Shown here: positions 1-5,256 of the stretch, piece after piece
Position numbering within the stretch: position 1 is the first letter of the stretch
Layout of the letters: each line of letters opens with the position of its first letter
Assembly (NCBI GenBank): GCA_900321335.1
Contig: ONVR01000263.1
Span: 1-6,388 of the forward strand
DNA from: an uncultured Eubacteriales bacterium
GTDB taxonomy: Bacteria > Bacillota > Clostridia > Oscillospirales > Oscillospiraceae
Direction: 5' to 3'
DNA length: 6,388 nucleotides
Position numbers and translations under genes: made by a program
The notes under the pieces: model-generated
Told to the model about the DNA's origin: nothing
The model's input: the letters and a program-made list of their open reading frames with translations, nothing else
Database searches by the model: none

Positions 1-599
1 GCCATGGGGGCAGGCCCGGCGCCTTTGGCAAGAAAGTCCTTCCAGGTCAGAAAAGCGTGCCGTTTCGGCTTCGCTTTCAGCCGGTAGCCCAGTTTTATAT
101 GGGGCGGCATGGAGTCGGATACCCCCAGCACCACGACGGGGCAGGGGAGTTCACTCTTTACAGCCTCCGCCTTTTCCAGCGCCGCGTCAAGCACGAGAAA
201 CAGTTTTGACTGTGTGTTTTCGATCGTATGGAGGATCTCTTTCTCCGAGAGGGTCATATACACCATGTTGGCCACGGCGTCGATGTAGTTCAGAGCGTAC
301 ATAGCACAGATCGCCTCCGGGGTGTGCATGGACATGACGGTGACAATATCTCCTGCACGCACCCCCATGGCATAAAAAGCAGCCGCCGTCTTTTCGACGG
401 TTGCAAAGAGCTTTCCAAACGTGATTGCCCTGCCGTAATACCGCAGGACAATATCGGACAGATGCTCCTTGTTGTTCTTCCAAATATACTGATACATAGT
501 GCATTGGGGCAGGGGCGCGCTGATGGCCTCCTCGCTGTAGTACTTCAGCCAGGGCTTGTCAATGGATGGGAAACCCGTCCGTTTCGTTTCTTCTGTCAT
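1..599 (-). CDS. AMP-binding acyl-CoA synthetase, N-terminal part (runs off left edge)
   Basis: An uninterrupted minus-strand frame starts at ATG 599 and is still open at base 1, giving 199 codons. AGGAAG lies 7 nt upstream of the ATG (607-612). The protein begins MTEETKRTGFPSIDKPWLKY. It then shows the usual N-terminal layout of class I adenylate-forming enzymes: a segment near residues 50-75 that positions the fold (LRYYGRAITFGKLFATVEK), then GVRAGDIVTVMSMHTPEAI near 80-98, then a beta-strand (KLFLVLD) near 131-137. Family members activate a carboxylic acid with ATP and transfer it to CoA in the cytosol. The P-loop-like STG motif and C-terminal lid, which would confirm activity and hint at substrate, lie outside the window, so the acid is unknown. 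The gene has its own promoter and sits behind the terminator of the MBL gene, so it is probably transcribed independently. Family assignment is fairly sure; substrate is not. Confidence 0.82.
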   Translation of the reverse strand, partial: MTEETKRTGFPSIDKPWLKYYSEEAISAPLPQCTMYQYIWKNNKEHLSDIVLRYYGRAITFGKLFATVEKTAAAFYAMGVRAGDIVTVMSMHTPEAICAMYALNYIDAVANMVYMTLSEKEILHTIENTQSKLFLVLDAALEKAEAVKSELPCPVVVLGVSDSMPPHIKLGYRLKAKPKRHAFLTWKDFLAKGAGPAPM

Positions 600-666
600 G
601 TGTCTTCTTCCTGTCGTACAGCTACAGGGGTAAAATTGTACCGCTGCAAGCCGGATTTTCCCATCT

Positions 667-695
667 GTTATACATAGAAACCGCCCCTGTTTCAA
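667..695 (-). promoter_or_regulatory. Sigma-A-type promoter of the acyl-CoA synthetase gene
   Basis: On the minus strand, TTGAAA (690-695) and TATAAC (667-672) are separated by exactly 17 bp. Each box matches consensus at 5 of 6 positions. Transcription would start near 660, leaving a leader of about 60 nt before ATG 599. The leader holds a small inverted repeat, GGTA-AAATTG-TACC (629-642), of unknown significance. Confidence 0.65.
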
Positions 696-770
696 GTGAT
701 TTGCATTCTTTTTTAGCCGACGTTTTTCCATCTCTGCCGCAAAACGCTTCCAATGGGATAAAACGAATCC

Positions 771-812
771 AAACAAAAACAGGGCAGGATCCCCAAGGGG
801 GAATCCTGCCCT
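771..812 (-). terminator. Intrinsic terminator of the MBL-fold hydrolase gene
   Basis: A perfect 10-bp stem pairs 781-790 with 803-812 (AGGGCAGGAT / ATCCTGCCCT), with CCCC and GGGG inside able to extend it. Read on the minus strand it is followed by GTTTTTGTTT (780-771), a good U-tract. It lies about 20 nt past the stop codon of the MBL gene and before the promoter of the next gene, so it separates two transcription units. Confidence 0.88.
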
Positions 813-831
813 GCCGATTCTGTTTTCGTCC

Positions 832-1725
832 TTAATCCTTCCAGGCTGTCCGGAACTTGAGCCATTCGGGGTCGGGGTCCTCGTTCCAGGCCCAGTCGCG
901 TCCGCCCTTGAACACCTCGGCGTTCATCTCGTTGGAGAGCATATTCAGCGTGGCCGTGGGGAAGCGCTTGGCCATGTGGTAGTAGAAGTCGCCGGGGGTG
1001 GTGGTGGCGGCCAGCTCCTCTTCCGTGGCGATGAGATAGTCCCTGGTGAACTTCAAACCGCTCTCATCCAGCAGGGTGCCCTCCCGCATATGGCCGGGAA
1101 TGACCACGTCGGGCTTGAGGTCGTAGATGCCCTCGATGTCCTTGACCCACAGCTTGCGCTGCTCCTCGTTGACCTCGCAGGTAAAGGGGTGGGCGTCGTT
1201 GAACACCACGTCGCTGCATACTACGGTTTTGATGGAGGGGATCCACACGATGGTGTTCCACATGAGGTCGCCCATGCACCGGATGATCTCCAGCCGCTCG
1301 CCCTCCAGCTCCATGTAGTCCGCCGTCAGCGGCTCCAGGCAGTCGCACTGCTTCCGGCACAGGTTGTCCTTGCCGATGGTGGTCTCCCACTCGTCCAGTT
1401 TGGGCTGGTACTGGTGGGCATAGAGGGTCACCACCGGGGCCGGCGCGTAGCACTTGGCCTCGGGAAATACCTCGTGGATCTCGCCCATGCCCCAATAGTG
1501 GTCGGGATGGGCGTGGGTGGCGTAAATGGCCTTGAGCTTCAACCCTGTCTCCAGAATCTCCGCGATGACCCGGTGGGCGTTGGCTCTGGTCCATTGGCAG
1601 TCAATGAGGATGCACTCCTTCTGACCCATCACAATGGTGGACGTGACGTTGAAGCCGTCCTCCGACGCCACGAATACTTTGGTGGAGAGTTTGCCTTCTC
1701 CGTGTCTGGTTACGATGGTTTCCAT
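832..1725 (-). CDS. MBL-fold (metallo-beta-lactamase superfamily) hydrolase
   Basis: This 297-residue cytosolic protein has no signal peptide. Its start at ATG 1725 is supported by AGGAGGAAG 5 nt upstream (1731-1739). The superfamily zinc motif is clear at residues 70-76, THAHPDH (H71, H73, D75, H76), followed by YWGMGE. Later metal ligands are plausible at D172 (VVCSDVVFNDAHPF) and H212 (VIPGHMREG). In related proteins the third metal-binding His lies in a GHT- or GHTD-like motif before T-x-V-x-x-P-S. Here that stretch reads RCMGDLMWNTIVWIPS, so Met151 appears to stand where His is expected. Family members are typically lactonases, thioesterases or other hydrolases; the substrate cannot be told from sequence. 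The gene has its own promoter and terminator. The residue match around 151 is a by-eye alignment and should be treated as inference. Confidence 0.88.
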   Translation of the reverse strand: METIVTRHGEGKLSTKVFVASEDGFNVTSTIVMGQKECILIDCQWTRANAHRVIAEILETGLKLKAIYATHAHPDHYWGMGEIHEVFPEAKCYAPAPVVTLYAHQYQPKLDEWETTIGKDNLCRKQCDCLEPLTADYMELEGERLEIIRCMGDLMWNTIVWIPSIKTVVCSDVVFNDAHPFTCEVNEEQRKLWVKDIEGIYDLKPDVVIPGHMREGTLLDESGLKFTRDYLIATEEELAATTTPGDFYYHMAKRFPTATLNMLSNEMNAEVFKGGRDWAWNEDPDPEWLKFRTAWKD

Positions 1726-1782
1726 ACAATCTTCCTCCTGTGATTATTTCTGACGTGACAGGGTCCTTTTTCCTATATGCCC

Positions 1783-1812
1783 AGTATACCACGGCCGACC
1801 CCGTCAGCACAA
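1783..1812 (-). promoter_or_regulatory. Extended -10 promoter of the MBL-fold hydrolase gene
   Basis: Minus strand: TATACT (1783-1788) is preceded by TGG, giving an extended -10 (TGnTATACT). A weak -35, TTGTGC (1807-1812), lies 18 bp upstream. A start near 1776 would give a leader of about 50 nt with a strong RBS. The weak -35 is compatible with an extended -10 promoter. Confidence 0.5.
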
Positions 1813-1815
1813 CAG

Positions 1816-1846
1816 AAAAAACAAAACCGGGAGATCCGAATTCCCG
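1816..1846 (-). terminator. Possible weak second terminator behind csoR
   Basis: Minus strand: CGGGA (1842-1846) and TCCCG (1828-1832) form a 5-bp stem with a 9-nt loop, followed by GTTTTGTTTTTTC. It lies between the strong csoR terminator and the MBL promoter. The stem is short, so it may act only as a backup or not at all. Confidence 0.3.
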
Positions 1847-1871
1847 CTTTTCGGAGACAGACCGACACCGT

Positions 1872-1907
1872 GAAAAACAGAGGTCCGGCGGATGCGCCGC
1901 CGGACCT
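1872..1907 (-). terminator. Intrinsic terminator of csoR
   Basis: An 11-bp perfect GC-rich stem pairs 1881-1891 (AGGTCCGGCGG) with 1897-1907, closing a 5-nt loop. On the minus strand it is followed by CTGTTTTTCA. It starts 4 nt after the csoR stop codon, so csoR transcription very likely ends here. Confidence 0.9.
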
Positions 1908-1911
1908 CCGT

Positions 1912-2220
1912 TTACTTCATGAGCTTCTGGATGAGGTTCATCAGCTCATCCACCTTTTCGTTGTTCCCGTTTTGCACGTCCTCCACCACGCAGGTGTGCA
2001 GGTGCTGTCCCAGCAGCACCTTGTTAAAGGCGTTGAGCGCCGACTGGATGGCCATGACCTGGGTGATGATATCCACGCAATAGGCGTCGCTCTCCAGCAT
2101 ACCCTTGACGCCGCGGACCTGTCCCTCGATGCGGGACAGACGGTTTTTCAGGCTCCTGAGTTCCGCGTCATCCCGGTGTTTTTTTCGGCAGCAGCACGCC
2201 ATCTGCTCCATTTCGCTCAT
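1912..2220 (-). CDS. csoR: CsoR-type copper-sensing transcriptional repressor
   Basis: This 102-residue all-helical protein belongs to the CsoR/RcnR/FrmR (DUF156) family. The family hallmark RLSRIEGQVRGVKGMLE spans residues 27-43, followed by AYCVDIITQVMAIQSALN. The Cu(I) ligand pattern of CsoR is visible as C48, H73 and C77 (YC ... HLHTC), with the same spacing as the C36-H61-C65 triad of the M. tuberculosis protein. By family knowledge, the apo tetramer binds a GC-flanked dyad and releases it on Cu(I) binding. An extra CCC run with a nearby His lies at residues 9-15, ahead of the conserved core. ATG 2220 has AAGGGG 6 nt upstream. The promoter contains a matching operator, so autoregulation is likely. 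No copper ATPase or chaperone gene lies in the window. Copper is the likeliest signal; another thiophilic effector is possible. Confidence 0.87.
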   Translation of the reverse strand: MSEMEQMACCCRKKHRDDAELRSLKNRLSRIEGQVRGVKGMLESDAYCVDIITQVMAIQSALNAFNKVLLGQHLHTCVVEDVQNGNNEKVDELMNLIQKLMK

Positions 2221-2249
2221 ATCGATCCCCTTTTCCTTGGTTTTTCTCT

Positions 2250-2278
2250 ATCATATACCCGTAAGGGGTATTTGTAAA
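2250..2278 (-). promoter_or_regulatory. csoR promoter with embedded CsoR-type operator
   Basis: Minus strand: TTTACA (2273-2278) and TATGAT (2250-2255) are spaced 17 bp apart. The dyad ATACCC-GTAAG-GGGTAT (2255-2271), a perfect 6-bp inverted repeat, fills that spacer almost exactly. Its T-A-C-C-C / G-G-G-T-A arms resemble known CsoR sites upstream of Firmicute copper genes. A bound repressor would cover the spacer and block RNA polymerase. A run of A and T upstream of the -35 (2281-2306) could serve as an UP element. Confidence 0.75.
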
Positions 2279-2310
2279 GCGTTTTTTTCAATTTTTCGGA
2301 AAAAACTGTT

Positions 2311-2904
2311 TCATTCCAGGGTCACAATGGACACCTCAAAGGCTGTTTTTTCCACGGGACCGTCCTTCTCGTTTTTTATGTAGGTTCTGCTCTGGATCCT
2401 TCCCCGCAGGCGAATGCAGTCGCCCACCTGAAGGGCCGAAGCCTCCTGGGCGAGACTGCCCCAGGCGATGCAGGGCAGGTAATCCGACCGGCCGTATTTC
2501 CGGTTCACCGCCAGCATGATATCGCAGATCATCCGGCCCATGGGGGTCCGGCGCAGAACCGTGGGCTTGCAGACTGTACCGGCCAGATACACGTCGTTGC
2601 GCTCCGGTTCGTCCGTAAACCGGATCTGCTTGGCAAAAACCGTGATCACCAGTCGGCTGCCCCGGCCGCTGCGGTTATTGAAGGAGCGCAGCTCCCCGCG
2701 CAGGGCGATCCGTCCGGCGCTGTCCACGGGCATCTGATCCAGCAGGCGCTCCCGGACCACCACGTTTACGGTGTCGCCGGTTCCCGACAGCCGCAGCACC
2801 TCCAGGGGAAAGGTATAAAAGTTCTCGCCCCGTCCCCCGTGGGAGAAGACGGGCGCTCCCGCGGCGGTGCCGCACAGCTCTACGGTATTGTTGATCTCAT
2901 CCAA
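2311..2904 (-). CDS. Tandem OB-fold SSB-like protein
   Basis: This 197-residue protein looks like two OB-folds in a row. The second (about residues 104-197) is recognisably SSB-like: NDVYLAGTVCKPTVLRRTP, then MLAVNRKYGRSDYLPCIAWG, then VGDCIRLRGRIQSRTY. The first (about 7-97) repeats the plan: VELCGTAAGAP, FYTFPLEVLRLSG, then RIALRGELRSF. A role in binding single-stranded DNA or RNA is likely. The C-terminus ends VSIVTLE and lacks the acidic DDxPF-type tail through which replicative SSB recruits partners, so it is unlikely to be the main SSB. The start is TTG 2904: an in-frame TGA lies at 2920-2922, TTG is the only usual start codon after it, and AGAGGTG lies 7 nt upstream. It follows the unknown gene by 62 nt and precedes csoR with no clear terminator between. 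Confidence 0.72.
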   Translation of the reverse strand: MDEINNTVELCGTAAGAPVFSHGGRGENFYTFPLEVLRLSGTGDTVNVVVRERLLDQMPVDSAGRIALRGELRSFNNRSGRGSRLVITVFAKQIRFTDEPERNDVYLAGTVCKPTVLRRTPMGRMICDIMLAVNRKYGRSDYLPCIAWGSLAQEASALQVGDCIRLRGRIQSRTYIKNEKDGPVEKTAFEVSIVTLE

Positions 2905-2966
2905 TGTCTTGCACCTCTCTCAGACTCATGTATGAGACAGTATATGCGGCGGTCCGGCGCCGTATG

Positions 2967-3389
2967 CTACAGCTTCTCTCCCAGCAGCAAAAGCGCGCCG
3001 TACACCGCCAGCAGCGCCTCCGGCTCCATGGCGTCCCGGACGGTGACCTCCTGCCGCTCCAGGATCAGCCCCGAGACGGTCAGGATCTCCCGCTGCAGGG
3101 CGAGCACGCGTCTGCGGGGCGCCAGGGAGGACAACGTCAGCGTGTCCCGTCCGGACAGGCCGTAGGTCACGGCGCAGCGGGACCGGACCCGGCAGGTCTC
3201 CGTAAAGCCTGGCAGCAGCAAAATCTCCGCCCGGCCGTCGGGAATGCCCCCGGCACGGACAAATCCGGGGGATACCACCAGCAGATCCGGCGCCTCGGCC
3301 CGGCAGAGCGGCAGGGGCGTGCGGCGGCAGATCTCCCGGGCAATCTGCTCACCCTCTCGCTGGAGGACCTTTATGGACGGCACACCCAT
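2967..3389 (-). CDS. Conserved hypothetical protein, unknown function
   Basis: I do not recognise this 140-residue protein. It has no signal peptide. Residues 35-61 form a glycine/proline-rich core (DLLVVSPGFVRAGGIPDGRA, then EILLLPG), followed by CAVTYGLSGRDTLTLSSL near 72-89 and EILTVSGLILERQEVTVRD near 101-119. The C-terminus is hydrophobic (ALLAVYGALLLLGEKL). The mix of beta-strands and turns suggests a compact cytosolic alpha/beta domain, but no catalytic motif stands out. The start could be GTG 3392 or ATG 3389; AGGGAG (3394-3399) is 1 nt from the former and 4 nt from the latter, so ATG is preferred. The first 41 bases overlap the end of the membrane-protein gene, which implies translational coupling and probably a shared function. 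Real coding is supported by length, frame, overlap and RBS. Confidence 0.6.
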   Translation of the reverse strand: MGVPSIKVLQREGEQIAREICRRTPLPLCRAEAPDLLVVSPGFVRAGGIPDGRAEILLLPGFTETCRVRSRCAVTYGLSGRDTLTLSSLAPRRRVLALQREILTVSGLILERQEVTVRDAMEPEALLAVYGALLLLGEKL

Positions 3390-3774
3390 CACGCTCCCTG
3401 CCCTTTTGAAAAATCTGCCGGTCCGCCAGCCGGCAGAGTCCCAGCGCCGGGACCGTCAGAAGTACCCACAGGGCCGTGTACAGGGGACAGATCTGCCCCA
3501 GAAAGTTTCCGGGCACGTCCCCGTAGTCCCACACGTTCCAGCCCAGCAGTCGGTTTACCACCAGTCCCACCGCCAGCTCCACCCCGGTGATGATCCCGCC
3601 TCCCGCCAGGCAGAGCTGCCACAGGCTGGCCTTCCGCCTGCGGCTGACGGCGTAAATGGCCGTCAGGCACAGGCCGCCTGCCAGGAGCATGGACCAGTGG
3701 GTCTGGCCGCGAAAGGCGATCTCCAGGGCGCCGTAGGAAACGGCCCCCAGCATGTAAATATAAAGATAGCGCAC
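3349..3774 (-). CDS. CmpB-type membrane protein (putative ABC-transporter type IV family)
   Basis: This 141-residue protein has four predicted membrane helices at about residues 3-20, 26-45, 52-75 and 92-116. The stretch GVELAVGLVVNRLLGWNVWD followed by YGDVPGNFLGQICPLYTALW is typical of the CmpB-like family (PF06541), found in many Clostridia and of uncertain function despite its transporter-linked name. The C-terminal tail (about 117-141) is charged and cytosolic. The start is GTG 3774: GGGAG lies 10 nt upstream, and beginning at MRYLYIYMLG keeps the first helix whole, as in relatives; ATG 3753 would trim it. The downstream unknown gene overlaps it by 41 bp. The promoter on this strand could not be fixed. 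Family call is by recognition of the motif; function is open. Confidence 0.75.
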   Translation of the reverse strand: MRYLYIYMLGAVSYGALEIAFRGQTHWSMLLAGGLCLTAIYAVSRRRKASLWQLCLAGGGIITGVELAVGLVVNRLLGWNVWDYGDVPGNFLGQICPLYTALWVLLTVPALGLCRLADRQIFQKGRERDGCAVHKGPPARG

Positions 3775-3869
3775 AGAAAACCATCTCCCGATGGTATAGT
3801 ATTTGCGCCGCCGGCTTTTTTATCCCGCTGCCGGGAGGATGAAAATATAAATTTTTCTCGCTTTTTCTA

Positions 3870-3898
3870 TTGACAGGCCGCCGGGACACTGCTATAAT
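3870..3898 (+). promoter_or_regulatory. Consensus sigma-A promoter of infC-rpmI-rplT
   Basis: TTGACA (3870-3875) and TATAAT (3893-3898) are both perfect consensus, with an optimal 17-bp spacer. An A/T-rich stretch (3841-3869) lies just upstream and could add UP-element strength. Transcription would begin near 3905 and give a leader of about 150 nt before infC. Confidence 0.92.
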
Positions 3899-3904
3899 AA
3901 TCCA

Positions 3905-4056
3905 GCAAACAAAGCAGAACGGCAACCCGTCCTCACCCGGCCACACCCGTGCGCCGCGGTCGAACATGGTATACTCCCGGCGAAAACCGGTGTATCTTTG
4001 CGGGTGCTTTCTGCATCCGCATTTTTTGTTGGCATTTTTATTGGAGGTGCTTTCAC
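3905..4056 (+). promoter_or_regulatory. infC operon leader RNA, candidate L20-type autoregulatory leader
   Basis: This untranslated stretch between the consensus promoter and infC holds three visible elements. First, ACCCG occurs three times at an exact 10-nt period (3925, 3935, 3945). Second, a hairpin at 3971-3995 pairs ATAC with GTAT and CCGG with CCGG around a CGAAAA loop, with a small internal loop. Third, an intrinsic terminator lies at 3999-4027. CACCCG at 3944-3949 (and again at 3934-3939) is complementary to CGGGTG at 4001-4006 inside the terminator stem, so an alternative fold can compete. In Bacillus subtilis, ribosomal protein L20 binds the infC leader and causes early termination; the same circuit is inferred here because rplT is in the operon. 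Confidence 0.7.
3999..4027 (+). terminator. Attenuator (intrinsic terminator) in the infC leader
   Basis: Bases 3999-4007 (TGCGGGTGC) pair with 4013-4021 (GCATCCGCA) in a 9-bp stem with one G-U pair and a TTTCT loop, followed at once by six T. It lies between the promoter and infC, so it can only act as a conditional terminator for the operon. Confidence 0.82.
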
Positions 4057-4059
4057 ATC
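4043..4059 (+). promoter_or_regulatory. infC ribosome binding site and AUC start codon
   Basis: GGAGGTG (4043-4049) is a strong Shine-Dalgarno sequence. ATC at 4057-4059 lies 7 nt after it and is in frame with IF3. The first in-frame ATG (4066) lies 16 nt after it, too far for normal use, and has no other RBS. The RBS position therefore picks AUC as the start. Confidence 0.72.
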
Positions 4060-4575
4060 GCAAACATGGAACATCAGATCAACGAGGAAATCCGAGACGC
4101 AGAGATCCGTTTGATCGGCGCTGACGGCGCACAGTTGGGCATCATGACCGCCCAGCAGGCCCTGCAGATCGCGGAGGAAAACGACCTTGACCTTGTAAAG
4201 ATCGCGCCCCAGGCGGTACCCCCCGTATGTAAAATCATGGACTACGGCAAATACCGTTTTGAGCAGGCCAAGCGGGAAAAGGACGCCCGCCGGAACCAGC
4301 GGGTGATGGAGGTCAAGGAGGTCCGGATGTCTCCCAGCATCGGCGACAACGACTTCAACGTCAAGCTCCGCAACGGTGTCAAATTTCTGGCCGACGGCGA
4401 CCGTCTCAAGGTAACTGTGCGGTTCCGAGGCCGTGAAATGGCCCATACCGAGATCGGGCAGGAGCTGCTGACCAGATTTGCCGAGGGGTGTTCGGAGGTC
4501 GGCACCGTGGATAAAAACGCCAAGCTTGAGGGCCGTCATATGACCATGTTCCTGACGCCCAAGAGCACCAAATAA
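4057..4575 (+). CDS. infC: Translation initiation factor IF-3
   Basis: IF-3 binds the 30S subunit, prevents early 50S joining and checks the start codon and initiator tRNA. The product is 172 residues from the AUC start, close to the roughly 173 usual in Bacillus. The N-domain shows INEEIRDAEIRLIGADGAQL and VPPVCKIMDYGKYRFEQAKR, the family signature. A basic linker leads to the C-domain: EVRMSPSIGDNDFNVKLRNG, FLADGDRLKVTVRFRGREM, then GRHMTMFLTPK. The frame stays open upstream to 3949, but that stretch is leader RNA with the attenuator and no RBS. Starting at ATG 4066 would leave only four residues before INEEIR, against six in B. subtilis; AUC leaves seven. Rare start codons in infC permit autoregulation, since IF-3 discriminates against them (known for AUU in E. 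coli). rpmI follows after 32 nt. Confidence 0.97.
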   Translation: MANMEHQINEEIRDAEIRLIGADGAQLGIMTAQQALQIAEENDLDLVKIAPQAVPPVCKIMDYGKYRFEQAKREKDARRNQRVMEVKEVRMSPSIGDNDFNVKLRNGVKFLADGDRLKVTVRFRGREMAHTEIGQELLTRFAEGCSEVGTVDKNAKLEGRHMTMFLTPKSTK

Positions 4576-4607
4576 TTTGTAGATCACATCGGAAGGAGTC
4601 ATTTGTT

Positions 4608-4805
4608 ATGCCCAAGATCAAGACCCACAGCGGCGCAAAAAAGAGATTCAATCTCACCAAATCCGGCAAGGTGAAGCGTGCCCACGCTTACAAGAGCCAT
4701 ATCCTCAACAAGAAGTCCACCAAGCGTAAAAGAGGCCTCCGCAAGGGCACCTATGCTGACGCTACCAACGAGGCAGCGATCAAGCGTATGATTCTGTACA
4801 AATAA
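4608..4805 (+). CDS. rpmI: 50S ribosomal protein bL35
   Basis: This small basic 65-residue protein of the large ribosomal subunit begins MPKIKTHSGAKKRFNLTKSG, the family signature, and continues KRAHAYKSHILNKKSTKRKR. Length is normal for bL35. AAGGAG (4593-4598) lies 9 nt before ATG. It sits between infC and rplT, the standard order for the operon. Its stop codon is embedded in the rplT ribosome binding site, so the two ribosomal proteins are probably translationally coupled. Confidence 0.98.
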   Translation: MPKIKTHSGAKKRFNLTKSGKVKRAHAYKSHILNKKSTKRKRGLRKGTYADATNEAAIKRMILYK

Positions 4806-4820
4806 GGAGGTACTTGAAAG

Positions 4821-5180
4821 ATGGCTAGAGTTAAAGGCGCGATGATGACGCGCAAGAGAAGAAATAAAATCATGAAGCTGGCCAAGGGCTACTGGGGCAG
4901 CAAGTCCAAGCACTACAAGATGGCCAACCAGGCCGTCATGAAGTCCCTGAAGTACGCTTACATCGGCCGCAAGCAGAAGAAGAGACAGTTCCGCCAGCTC
5001 TGGATCGCCCGCATCAACGCCGCGTGCAAGGCCAATGGCATGAACTACTCCCGTTTCATGAACGGCATCAAGAAGGCCGGCATCACCATGAACCGCAAGA
5101 TGCTCTCCGAGATGGCCATTCACGATCCCGCCGCTTTCACCGCGCTGGTGGAAAAGGCCAAGGCTGCTCTCGAGGCGTAA
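4821..5180 (+). CDS. rplT: 50S ribosomal protein bL20 (candidate operon autoregulator)
   Basis: This 119-residue basic protein binds 23S rRNA early in large-subunit assembly. The N-terminal extension MARVKGAMMTRKRRNKIMKL followed by AKGYWGSKSKHYKMANQAVM is diagnostic, as is KKRQFRQLWIARINAACKAN in the globular domain; length is normal. AAGGAGGT (4804-4811) overlaps the rpmI stop codon and lies 9 nt before ATG. In Firmicutes L20 also represses this operon by binding the infC leader; the attenuator seen upstream fits that role here. A strong terminator follows the gene. Confidence 0.98.
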   Translation: MARVKGAMMTRKRRNKIMKLAKGYWGSKSKHYKMANQAVMKSLKYAYIGRKQKKRQFRQLWIARINAACKANGMNYSRFMNGIKKAGITMNRKMLSEMAIHDPAAFTALVEKAKAALEA

Positions 5181-5192
5181 ATCCGAACAATC

Positions 5193-5225
5193 ATCAAGCC
5201 ATCCTCCGGGGTGGCTTGATTTTTT
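5193..5225 (+). terminator. Intrinsic terminator of the infC-rpmI-rplT operon
   Basis: A 12-bp stem pairs 5193-5204 with 5209-5220 (ATCAAGCCA with TGGCTTGAT, then one U-G and two C-G pairs) around a 4-nt TCCG loop. Six T follow from 5220. It starts 12 nt after the rplT stop. Confidence 0.93.
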
Positions 5226-5256
5226 GCGGCTTTTGCCCTGAGCGACAAAAATTGCG

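Noticed and set aside
228..677. A 149-codon plus-strand open frame across the acyl-CoA synthetase start
   Set aside because: No RBS or recognisable domain, and it runs antisense to a well-supported gene and its promoter.
624..690. Inverted repeat ACAGGGG (624-630) / CCCCTGT (684-690) flanking the acyl-CoA synthetase promoter
   Set aside because: Seven bases over a 53-nt gap is within chance, and one arm is not transcribed. There is no known operator match.
976..1743. A 255-codon open frame on the plus strand opposite the MBL-fold hydrolase
   Set aside because: It is low-complexity (runs of G, V and L), has no family resemblance, and lies wholly antisense to a gene with clear motifs, RBS and terminator. 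This is typical of antisense frames in GC-rich DNA.
2282..2309. Possible terminator between the SSB-like gene and csoR
   Set aside because: Only a 5-bp A-T stem with a 3-nt loop and no U-tract after it on the minus strand. It is better read as A/T-rich sequence upstream of the csoR promoter.
2925..2944. Short palindrome CTCAT-GT-ATGAG and a TATACT box ahead of the SSB-like gene
   Set aside because: No acceptable -35 at 16-18 bp upstream of TATACT, and the palindrome is only 5 bp per arm. A promoter here cannot be supported.
3949..4056. Upstream in-frame extension of infC from ATG 3949
   Set aside because: No RBS precedes 3949, the extra 36 residues do not resemble any IF-3 N-terminus, and the stretch contains the attenuator hairpin.
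3389..4063. A 224-codon minus-strand open frame across the infC leader and CmpB gene
   Set aside because: It overlaps the CmpB frame and the perfect infC promoter and attenuator. Its translation is basic, Gly/Arg/Pro-rich and unlike any family I know.
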